Shown: piece by piece, positions 51,467-64,000 of the stretch
Numbering within the stretch: position 1 is the stretch's first letter
How the letters are laid out: each line of letters opens with the position of its first letter
From: CAKZSB01 sp964573105
Lineage (GTDB): Bacteria > Pseudomonadota > Gammaproteobacteria > Granulosicoccales > Granulosicoccaceae
Length of the DNA stretch: 64,000 nt
Direction: 5' to 3'
Assembly: GCA_964573105.1 (NCBI GenBank)
Contig: CAZNIS010000029.1
Location: 5,399 to 69,398 of the forward strand
Notes under the pieces: generated by a model
What the model saw: the letters and a program-made list of their open reading frames with translations, nothing else
Database searches by the model: none
Told to the model about the DNA's origin: nothing
Made by a program: the position numbers and the translations under genes

Positions 51467-51982
51467 ATGCACATGACTGCCCCGGCCCTGCAATCGCTCT
51501 CCACTTGCCTGAAACGCTCGTTGTTGCCACTGCTGGCCATTCTGTCGGTATGGACTACCGCTTATGCAGAAGACGCGGCAGTACGCGTTGGCGTACTGAA
51601 GTTCGGCACCGTCAACTGGGAGCTGAACAGTGTCGAGCATCACGCCATCGACACCGCCAACGGCATCGATCTGCAAGTCAGCGGCTACGCCAACGGCAAT
51701 GCCGCCAAGATCGCCTTTCAGGGTGGCGAGGTCGATGTCATCGTGACGGACTGGATCTGGGTAGCTCGCTAGCTGCAGGAGTCAGGCGCACTAATCATTT
51801 TTTATCTAGCCAATAACAATTCGTTTACGCATGCTGTCGAATTGATTCGATTTGCGTTCTACGGCAAATTCAACTGGCTGTCTTTTGCAGTGGTGCTTTT
51901 CACCCTGATCGTTGCGATGTTTTTTGCCATTCGTGGCTACGATCCACAACGCGGTACAATGCGCAAGATTCGAAAACCATGA
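51467..51982 (+). pseudogene. ABC-transporter operon remnant: start of a binding protein joined to the end of a permease
   Basis: The first ~100 codons encode a signal peptide and the start of an NMT1/THI5-like solute-binding protein (VRVGVLKFGTVNWEL, VDVIVTDWIWVAR). A TAG at 51770 follows. Reading on in the same frame gives LQESGALIIFYLANNNSFTHAVELIRFAF and a membrane helix (WLSFAVVLFTLIVAMFFAIRGYDPQRGTMRKIRKP-stop at 51982), which looks like the C terminus of an ABC permease. The middle of the operon is gone, so an internal deletion left both ends in frame. The GMC gene follows 43 bases later. Such binding proteins accompany PQQ- or alcohol-oxidation loci in other bacteria. Confidence 0.65.
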
Positions 51983-52025
51983 CTTTATCCGGGCACACTA
52001 AGCATCATCACTACGGGCAAACAAT

Positions 52026-53615
52026 GTGAGCGAAGACAACGCCACCTTTGACTACATCATCGTGGGAGCGGGCTCCACTGGCGCGGTGCTGGCGAATCGA
52101 CTGTCAGACCAACACAGTGTGTTGTTGCTGGAGGCCGGGCCACCCGATCGCAACCCGTGGATTCACATCCCGATTGGCTACTATCGCAATATTCTGCATC
52201 CGGTCCTGAGCTGGAACTATCAAACTGAACCGGAGCCGGGCACCGGCAATCGGCGTATCACCTGGCCAAGGGGCAGGACGCTGGGCGGCTCCAGCGCCAT
52301 CAATGGACTGGTATACATTCGCGGTCAGGCCGAAGATTTCGATCACTGGGAATCACTCGGTAACAGCGGATGGGGCTACAAAGACGTACTGCCCTATTTC
52401 GTTAAAAGTGAAAACCAGCAGCACGGTGCAAACCCGTGGCACGGCGATGACGGTCCACTGGAAGTCACCGACTCCATGCAAAGCACATTGGCCGATGCCT
52501 ACATCGATGCCTGCGGGCAGGCACAGATTCGCCGCAACGATGATTTTAATGGTGCCGAACAAGAGGGGGCCGGTTACTTTCAACTCACTGTAACCCGCAA
52601 GGGCAGACGGGCAAGCACTGGCGTGGCGTACCTTAAACCCGCCCGCGCGCGCGCCAATCTGCATATAGAGACTAACGCGCTGGCAGAACAAATCATTCTC
52701 GATGGCAAGCGCGCCACCGGCGTGCGCTATCGGCGCGGGCCGCAAACCTTAACGGCCAACGCGAGCAAAGAGGTGATCATTTGCGGCGGCGCAATCAATT
52801 CGCCACAACTGCTGCAGTTGTCCGGCATTGGACCTGCCGCGGTACTAAACAACGCCGGCATCGACGTAAAACACGAGCTGCCCGGTGTGGGCGAAAACCT
52901 GCAGGATCACTATCAAATCAGGGTGGTGTATGAGTGTACCCGGCCGGAAACACTTAACGACGTGGCTAACAGCGTGTGGCGTAAACTCGGCGCCGGTATC
53001 CGCTATGCAACCACTCGCAGCGGCCCACTGACCATCGGTGCCGGCCAGGTGGGTGTATTCGCCAAAACCCGACCGGATCTCGACACCCCGGACGTGCAGT
53101 TTCACTTCATCCCGTTCAGTGCTGCGCGCCCCGGAGAAGGCCTGCATAAATACCCCGGCTTCACCGTATCCGTCTGTCAATTGCGACCAGAAAGTCGGGG
53201 CAGTGTACACATCAACAGCACCAATCCGGCACAACATCCACTGATAAAGCCCAACTATCTGGCGACTGAATCCGATCGCCAAACTATGCTGGATGGTATC
53301 CAGCTGATCCGTCGAGTCGGACAAACCCCCGCAATACAACCCTGGATTAAGCGCGAATCAATCCCCGGAGAGGAAGTAAAAAGCGACGCCGACCTCGCCC
53401 GCTATATCGCCGAATCCGGCAACACCATTTTCCACCCCAGCGGCACCTGTAAAATGGGGACAGACTCGTTGGCAGTCGTCGATCCCGAGCTGCGGGTGCA
53501 TGGCTTGCAGGGACTGCGCGTCGCCGATGCGTCGATTATGCCGACCGTGGTGTCAGGCAATACCAATGCGCCCTGCATCATGATTGGTGAGAAGTTGGCG
53601 GATATGATGATGTAA
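52026..53615 (+). CDS. betA: GMC oxidoreductase (choline dehydrogenase-like)
   Basis: 529 residues from GTG 52026. FAD fingerprint DYIIVGAGSTGAVLANRLSD near 9, GMC signature 1 WPRGRTLGGSSAINGLVYIRG near 80 and signature 2 GGAINSPQLLQLSGIGP near 258. The catalytic His/Asn region is near the C terminus (FHPSGTCKMG near 468, VSGNTNAPCIMIGEKLADMM). The family oxidises alcohols such as choline, sugars or aliphatic alcohols; the substrate is open. It lies downstream of the deleted transporter relic. Confidence 0.9.
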   Translation: MSEDNATFDYIIVGAGSTGAVLANRLSDQHSVLLLEAGPPDRNPWIHIPIGYYRNILHPVLSWNYQTEPEPGTGNRRITWPRGRTLGGSSAINGLVYIRGQAEDFDHWESLGNSGWGYKDVLPYFVKSENQQHGANPWHGDDGPLEVTDSMQSTLADAYIDACGQAQIRRNDDFNGAEQEGAGYFQLTVTRKGRRASTGVAYLKPARARANLHIETNALAEQIILDGKRATGVRYRRGPQTLTANASKEVIICGGAINSPQLLQLSGIGPAAVLNNAGIDVKHELPGVGENLQDHYQIRVVYECTRPETLNDVANSVWRKLGAGIRYATTRSGPLTIGAGQVGVFAKTRPDLDTPDVQFHFIPFSAARPGEGLHKYPGFTVSVCQLRPESRGSVHINSTNPAQHPLIKPNYLATESDRQTMLDGIQLIRRVGQTPAIQPWIKRESIPGEEVKSDADLARYIAESGNTIFHPSGTCKMGTDSLAVVDPELRVHGLQGLRVADASIMPTVVSGNTNAPCIMIGEKLADMMM

Positions 53616-53702
53616 ACAATTTTTGATATCGTCTACCGAACGCGCGTGTCTGCAGCGCGTCAGGTTTGATCAATTCTGTGTGCGTGCAAGAGGTAGAGAA
53701 TT

Positions 53703-55067
53703 TTGGAGTCAACCACCACACTCGAAGCAGCGCTCGCGGCATGGCTGGCATTCATGGCCGAGCTTGATGTCGATATGGCCCGCTTTCTGTTGCCCCCGGC
53801 CACCGAAACTCAGATCGCTGCGGTCGAGCAGGAAATCGGTTATCGCCTGCCAACAGATCTACGCGAACTCTACCTTTTTGCCAATGGACAAGCCGGCAGG
53901 CCAGACGCTGCGGCAGCATTGACCACACAATCGAAAGAGACGCGATGGGCTCCTTTGTTCGGCAACTACGAGTTTCTGCCGATCGAGCAAGCGCTGGAAA
54001 TGTGGCGCGTGCAAAAAGAAATTTACAGTGACCCAATGTTCAGCGAGGAGGATTTCTCTTGGAGTGTTCGAAGCGGTGATCCGGTAGACCCCAAGGGCTG
54101 GAATCGATACTGGTTTGTATTCGCCGGTCGTGAAGTCAATCACTACTTGGTTGACACTCGTCCTCCCGCCGCCGGCACGCCGGGACAGGTTGTCGTACAT
54201 GGCGCCGACGAGTGGGAACTTCAGGTCCTTGCATCGTCAGTAACCGAACTGATGCAACAGGCTGCACAACGCCTCGATCCGCAGGACGCAACGCGCTATT
54301 TTTATTCAGACACTGGTGAATTCCCTCAAACGGTGTATTTTGACATGGATTGGCAAAAGCATATTCCCACAGAGCAGGAGCTGCACGAAGAACAGGCAGC
54401 ACTGGAACGTGAACATCAGGACTGGCTGGACCGGCACCCAACCTTTGTCCAGTGGCAACAGGAACAACTGGACTTGCGGCAACGCCGCCAGGATCAATTC
54501 GCTGACTGGCTAGGCGCTCGTGGCTACAGTAAAGCACAAAGTGATGAAATCGTGCGCATCAGCACAGGTGAATTCATGGGGCTGATGGGCGGTGCATTCG
54601 CCACGGGAACCCAAGTGGTTGCAATGCCCGAGCACGTACTGAAAGAACTGGAATCCGGGGAACCGGAAGAGCAGGACAAACTATACCTTTTGCAGACAGC
54701 CGCCCTGGGCCTCGCAACAGGAACAGTCGACGAATCACCCGCTACCATCCTTCGTCGCAGGGAAATCAGTTATCTCTATACCGACGTCATGATTCTGTAC
54801 GAGGAAATGGCACCACAACAGCGACTGGTACCCGCAAAAGAGCAATTGCGTCTGATCAGTCAGTTTCATCTCGAACAGGAAATGATCTCTCAAACTCTGT
54901 ACAACGGTCTTGATGAATTGCTGCAGGAACTACAATCCAAGGTGTTGGATGAGCCGCAATACATCGGGCTTAACCATGATGCGATGGTCAGTGCAGAACC
55001 AATCGTTGAAATCTGTGAGTCTGAACGCTGTCATAAAATTTCCCTACAGCCGTACTTAAGCTTATAG
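53703..55067 (+). CDS. SUKH (SMI1/KNR4) domain protein with long C-terminal region
   Basis: 454 residues from TTG 53703, behind AGAGGTAG. Residues 30-190 form a SUKH domain: LLPPATETQIAAVEQEIGYRLPTDLRELYLFANGQAG, WAPLFGNYEFLPIEQALEMWR, WNRYWFVFAGREVNHYLVDTRPP. SUKH proteins are common immunity proteins against polymorphic toxins. The C-terminal ~260 residues are unrecognised: a Gln/Glu-rich helical stretch (near 210-260) and a helical domain with a GFMGLMGGAFATG-like segment. No toxin gene is adjacent, so an immunity role is not supported directly. Confidence 0.8.
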   Translation: MESTTTLEAALAAWLAFMAELDVDMARFLLPPATETQIAAVEQEIGYRLPTDLRELYLFANGQAGRPDAAAALTTQSKETRWAPLFGNYEFLPIEQALEMWRVQKEIYSDPMFSEEDFSWSVRSGDPVDPKGWNRYWFVFAGREVNHYLVDTRPPAAGTPGQVVVHGADEWELQVLASSVTELMQQAAQRLDPQDATRYFYSDTGEFPQTVYFDMDWQKHIPTEQELHEEQAALEREHQDWLDRHPTFVQWQQEQLDLRQRRQDQFADWLGARGYSKAQSDEIVRISTGEFMGLMGGAFATGTQVVAMPEHVLKELESGEPEEQDKLYLLQTAALGLATGTVDESPATILRRREISYLYTDVMILYEEMAPQQRLVPAKEQLRLISQFHLEQEMISQTLYNGLDELLQELQSKVLDEPQYIGLNHDAMVSAEPIVEICESERCHKISLQPYLSL

Positions 55068-55159
55068 ACCGAGACTGTTCCAGCGGTGCAAGCACGATTT
55101 GCCCGACGGCAATCGATACTGGACTAACGTCGGTTTGTCGCCGTCAGGGTATCGGCCTT

Positions 55160-56239
55160 TTACCCAATTGCATCCAAGACTGTGTCAGCCGCATGCAACG
55201 CACCTTCGATCAACCCCGGACTAACGGTTGAACATTCCGCAGATGCAAAATGCAGGCGATTGTCCCAGTCGGGCTCGCGAATCGCGGTTGGCAGTACACT
55301 CGGGTGGGCCGCCATCCCCTGCCGGTCTGCCGCTGAGCAGACTCGGCTCTCAAGCGCCCAGTCCTGCAGATGAAAGGCGAGCGGATCGGCAGCCAAATCT
55401 CCAAAACAATGCACTAGTTGAGCAATTACCGCTTCACGGAGAAGCTCTGCATTGTCGCGCCTCGCCTCTGCCGGCACCCCCACAAAGCCGAACAGCGCGG
55501 CGGGCGTTCCAGCTGGCCCACTATGATCGTGTACTTCAACCAGCGGCCCGGCCTGGCTGGCAACTCTGCCTGACAGACCGGCTTCTCGCCAAAACGGTGT
55601 AGCGTAGTGCACTACAACCTTGGCTTGTGCCGCCATCCAGGTGGGTGCGTGTTGCATCAGCTCGATACGCTTGCTTTCAAGCGCCGGCTGAAATGTTATG
55701 TCTTGCGCCACCAGTCTTGGCGGCATCGCGAACACCACATGTCCGCCTTCGAATTCCGGACGAGCGCCTTGAAGTGAAAGGCGTAGGCTGGTGTTGTTGC
55801 GTTCGACTGCACAAACTGGATGTTCCAACAGAATTTGCTCTGTCCCGATTTTTCTAACCAGCGCGTCAATCAGCGCCTGCGGCCCACCAACCAGTCGACT
55901 GATACCATGCTGAGCTGGCAAGTCGTAGTGCACCACCGGGGTATTGCGATCGCGCTCCACCACCGCCATCCCGTCAATGAATTGCGGCTGCAACGCGATA
56001 CCGAGTGTGTCTATCCATTGGCTGGCGACGGGCTGAAATTCAGGCCAGCACCAGGCCGGGCCCAAATCGCCGAGATAGTGCTGGTCATTATCCGTGTAAC
56101 AACTTCGGATACGGCCACCGACGCGCGCCGTCGCCTCCAGTACACGAACAGACAACCCACGTTCCATCAACCGAAACGCAGTCGCAAGGCCAGATAAACC
56201 GGCCCCAACCACTATCACATCGTATTGCTGCGGCCCCAT
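55160..56239 (-). CDS. flavin amine oxidase family protein
   Basis: 359 residues. FAD-binding VIVVGAGLSGLATAFRLMERGLSVRVLEATARVGGRIRS near 8, GISRLVGGPQALIDAL near 108, and a C-terminal RLHFASAECSTVSPGLIEGALHAAD near 330 (GE/SA-xGxxEGA motif). The length is short for monoamine oxidases (about 450-520) but typical of bacterial relatives. It oxidises an amine or related substrate. It follows the TetR gene without any spacer (TAA-ATG), so they form one unit. Confidence 0.88.
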   Translation of the reverse strand: MGPQQYDVIVVGAGLSGLATAFRLMERGLSVRVLEATARVGGRIRSCYTDNDQHYLGDLGPAWCWPEFQPVASQWIDTLGIALQPQFIDGMAVVERDRNTPVVHYDLPAQHGISRLVGGPQALIDALVRKIGTEQILLEHPVCAVERNNTSLRLSLQGARPEFEGGHVVFAMPPRLVAQDITFQPALESKRIELMQHAPTWMAAQAKVVVHYATPFWREAGLSGRVASQAGPLVEVHDHSGPAGTPAALFGFVGVPAEARRDNAELLREAVIAQLVHCFGDLAADPLAFHLQDWALESRVCSAADRQGMAAHPSVLPTAIREPDWDNRLHFASAECSTVSPGLIEGALHAADTVLDAIG

Positions 56240-56788
56240 TTAACTTTTGTGGCCCTGATCAGCCAGCATGCACTCGATCGCGCTGTCGAAGACTGTGTGA
56301 TCACCGATGCTGCTGGCCAGCATCATGGCACCCTGCAGTGTGGATAACATGGTCTGTGCACGCGCACGGGCGATGGTGTCGGGTGCATCAATCTGCCGTT
56401 GCAGCCAATCGATGTTACTGGCAAAGAACTGGTTGACGACCGTGGCAACCTCCGAGGGTAGTCCCTTGGATTCAGCACCTAGCATCGCGCAAAGGCACAG
56501 ATGCTGGCTATTCACCAGTGATGCCCGATAGGTCGCGCAAAACGCGGCGATATTATCGGCTGCAGCGCCATTCTGTCCGGCACGCTGGTCCAGCGCCTCG
56601 AAGAATCTCTGCTGATATCGCTCGACCAGCGCCACGCCCAAATCTTCCTTTTGGCGAAAATGGTAGTGCACGCTGGCGCTCTTGATATCCAGCATCTCGG
56701 CGAGATCTCGAAAACTCACCGCGTGGTAGCCACGTTCTCGCATACTGGATTCAGCGGCATCCAGCAGCCGGGTTCGGGTATCTGTCAT
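56240..56788 (-). CDS. TetR/AcrR-family regulator
   Basis: 182 residues. HTH region RTRLLDAAESSMRERGYHAVSFRDLAEMLDIKSASVHYHFRQKEDL near 5-50. The C-terminal part (CLCAMLGAESKGLPSEV near 98) matches the TetR_C domain of small regulators that respond to reactive or hydrophobic compounds. It is in one unit with the amine oxidase, which it probably controls. Confidence 0.92.
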   Translation of the reverse strand: MTDTRTRLLDAAESSMRERGYHAVSFRDLAEMLDIKSASVHYHFRQKEDLGVALVERYQQRFFEALDQRAGQNGAAADNIAAFCATYRASLVNSQHLCLCAMLGAESKGLPSEVATVVNQFFASNIDWLQRQIDAPDTIARARAQTMLSTLQGAMMLASSIGDHTVFDSAIECMLADQGHKS

Positions 56789-56888
56789 CGCAACAATTTA
56801 GTGGATTAGACCAGGAATAACAATCTACCAGTAGATAGTTATCCATCAGGGTGTAATGCAGCCGATAACAGCAAGCAGATGCACGTTG

Positions 56889-57656
56889 TCAGGACACGGG
56901 AATATCGGGATGATTGTCCGAGCGGGTCTCCGGAATCGGCCGATTGTCGGCGCTGTGATAGGTGTATACCAGGGACTTCTTGACTCTGCCTGAGCTGTTC
57001 TGACCGGCAGCGTGAAAGGTGCGGCAATGGAAAAACAGTGCATCTCCGGCCTGTAGATGAGCAGGAATGGCTGCGTCGATCAATTCGTTGTTTTCGGGCA
57101 GATCGGTACGCAGGAACATAGCGGCATCGAACCGGCCACGCTCCAGCTGTGACTGGTGCGAGCCGGGTATCAGCAAAAGGCCGCCATTGTTTGGTGTCTC
57201 CTCTCCCAATGCCAGCCATACACTAACGAGCTCTGGCTGATCAAACGACCAGTAGCGGATATCCTGGTGCCAGGAGGTGACGCTGCTGAAGCCCGGGTGC
57301 TTGGTCATGATGCAGTTGTGGTGATTCTGCGAGACCATGATGTCATCGCTGCCAATCATCTGTTGCAGTCGTTGCACCACCCCCGGAGAACGCGCCCACT
57401 TGCGAAACACAGCATCGCGCGCGAACGCGTTCAACAGGCGTCTGGGCGTGTGCCCGCCCGGTGCAAGCTTGCTGGCGGGGGCGCCGGGATAATGCACGTC
57501 GGCCTCGTATTCAACGGGCGCCAGCGCCGGGCTGACGGCATCATCAATGGTCTGATTGAGGGTGGCCACAGTCTGTTGATCAGCCAGGCCGCGCTCGATC
57601 AGGAAGCCGTCGCGCCTGAATTCGGCCAGCCGTTGTTCGCTCAGTGGTTTGCTCAT
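56889..57656 (-). CDS. phytanoyl-CoA dioxygenase-family protein (2OG-Fe(II))
   Basis: 255 residues from ATG 57656. Iron-binding HxD in SWHQDIRYW near 131, and distal His and 2-oxoglutarate Arg around FFHCRTFHAAGQNSSGRVKK near 207. Also RDGFLIERGL near 15, and GGLLLIPGSHQSQLERGRFD near 158. The family hydroxylates lipids, antibiotics or ectoine-like molecules. Divergent from the UvrA-like gene. Confidence 0.9.
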   Translation of the reverse strand: MSKPLSEQRLAEFRRDGFLIERGLADQQTVATLNQTIDDAVSPALAPVEYEADVHYPGAPASKLAPGGHTPRRLLNAFARDAVFRKWARSPGVVQRLQQMIGSDDIMVSQNHHNCIMTKHPGFSSVTSWHQDIRYWSFDQPELVSVWLALGEETPNNGGLLLIPGSHQSQLERGRFDAAMFLRTDLPENNELIDAAIPAHLQAGDALFFHCRTFHAAGQNSSGRVKKSLVYTYHSADNRPIPETRSDNHPDIPVS

Positions 57657-57786
57657 GATGCTCGATGGTCCAAACGTCGTTGGCACGGCCTGCCGACCGT
57701 CACACGCAGTTGATGCGGGTTACAATACACTCCGCTTCCCTTTTTTCGCCTCCACACTACCATGTGGACGCTCACGCCTGCGCTCA

Positions 57787-63306
<5,520 letters not shown>

Positions 63307-63356
63307 CCCGATATTCCCGGCACTGAACCCTTGGCGCAAATCACGGAATCATACCC

Positions 63357-64000
63357 ATGGCGAATATCGATAATAGCGATACCGAGGTCCTGAAGCAGGC
63401 AATCGACTGGCTGGACGCTGGCCGCCGCGTCGAACTTGTCACCGTCGCCCGCACCTGGGGGTCATCACCACGCCCCCCCGGATCGCTTGCCGCCATCCGC
63501 GATGACGGGCATCTGGTTGGCTCCGTTTCCGGCGGATGCATCGAGAAACAACTGGCGATCAGAATTGATCAGGACGACCGGGCACGCGCCTTCGCGCACG
63601 AAATCAGTAACGACGAGGCACGCAAATTCGGCTTGCCGTGTGGCGGACACCTGGAACTGGTATTCGAAGCCCTGACGGATCCCACAGAACTCAAACAAGT
63701 GCTTGATTTGTTGGATCAACGAAAGCGAATCGCCCGCACCGTCCAACTCGACAGCAACCAGACCAGCATCGAAACGGTTGGACGAGACGTTGAATTCAAT
63801 TTCGATGAAAAATCAATCAAAAAGGTATTTGGCCCGGGCTGGCGTATGCTGCTGATCGGCGCCGGCCAACTCTCCCGCTACGTCGCCCAGTTCGCACAGG
63901 CCCTGGACTATGAAGTCATCGTCTGCGAGCCACGCCCGGAATTCGCCGGTGCCTGGAGCGTGCCCGGATGTACCCTGACCGACAAACTGCCGGACCAGGC
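63357..64000 (+). CDS. XdhC/CoxI-family protein, 5' part (runs off the right edge)
   Basis: The first ~214 residues of a frame open to the edge. ELVTVARTWGSSPRPPGSLAAIRDDGHLVGSVSGGCIEKQL near 27-67 matches the XdhC/CoxI N-terminal domain (GSSPRP, GSVSGGCIE). WRMLLIGAGQLSRYVAQFAQALDYEVIVCEPRPEF near 160 is the C-terminal Rossmann domain. Known XdhC proteins protect or insert the molybdenum cofactor for xanthine dehydrogenase and related hydroxylases. The target enzyme is not in this window. It lies 50 bases after the UvrA-like gene. Confidence 0.9.
   Translation, partial: MANIDNSDTEVLKQAIDWLDAGRRVELVTVARTWGSSPRPPGSLAAIRDDGHLVGSVSGGCIEKQLAIRIDQDDRARAFAHEISNDEARKFGLPCGGHLELVFEALTDPTELKQVLDLLDQRKRIARTVQLDSNQTSIETVGRDVEFNFDEKSIKKVFGPGWRMLLIGAGQLSRYVAQFAQALDYEVIVCEPRPEFAGAWSVPGCTLTDKLPDQ

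Overview
The window looks like a scaffold of a marine-type gammaproteobacterium, probably a metagenome or draft assembly. Two runs of exactly 100 N (5331-5430 and 15783-15882) look like scaffolding placeholders. By eye the DNA is moderately G+C-rich. The outer-membrane and periplasmic gene set (trimeric porin, OMPLA-type phospholipase, MauG-like di-heme cytochrome, type IV pilin, TRAP transporter) points to a Gram-negative proteobacterium. I cannot name a genus. I saw no rRNA, tRNA or CRISPR array.

Region 1 (1-12 kb) is catabolic. It starts with the 5' part of a PAS sensor, then an arginine-deiminase-family amidinohydrolase, a halohydrin-dehalogenase-like SDR, a TRAP transporter (dctQ-dctM-dctP), a Sel1 protein divergent from a di-heme peroxidase, 3-methyladenine glycosylase (tag), a PLP decarboxylase coupled to a small alpha/beta protein, and an OMPLA-like phospholipase. 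Region 2 (11.4-16.7 kb) has a PaiB-like flavoprotein, a class II aldolase with a duplicated tail downstream, a TIR-NB-ARC (STAND/NLR-like) protein cut by an assembly gap, and two unassigned genes. The TIR-STAND protein plus these two genes is the best candidate for a defence or conflict module.

Region 3 (16.7-35 kb) is rich in redox and acyl-CoA enzymes. It holds an N-methylproline-demethylase-like OYE, a TetR / 37-residue CxxC protein / FadJ-like operon with overlapping ends, an enoyl-CoA isomerase-like crotonase, an SDR, two large calcium-binding thrombospondin-3-repeat surface proteins sharing a C-terminal sorting signal, an ACAD10/11-like kinase, two zinc-free MDR reductases, a FolK-FolP fusion and a lone LivM-type permease.

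Region 4 (35-49 kb) has a DAO-type oxidoreductase with an apparently non-canonical start codon, an RluA-type pseudouridine synthase, an aldo-keto reductase, a porin, a FlK-like thioesterase fused to a kappa-GST/HCCA-isomerase-like domain, a type IV pilin, and a minus-strand operon of two DUF4178 proteins, a 58-residue protein, DUF350 and a membrane spermidine-synthase-like protein. Region 5 (49-64 kb) has a small methyltransferase, a 2OG oxygenase, the remnant of an ABC transporter operon reduced by internal deletion, a choline-dehydrogenase-like GMC enzyme, a SUKH-domain protein, a TetR/amine oxidase pair, a phytanoyl-CoA-dioxygenase-like protein, a 1839-residue tandem UvrA and the start of an XdhC-family gene.

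Several genes here are short or run off the window edges and were found by reading the frames directly: 1-636, 21453-21566, 46268-46444 and 63357-64000.
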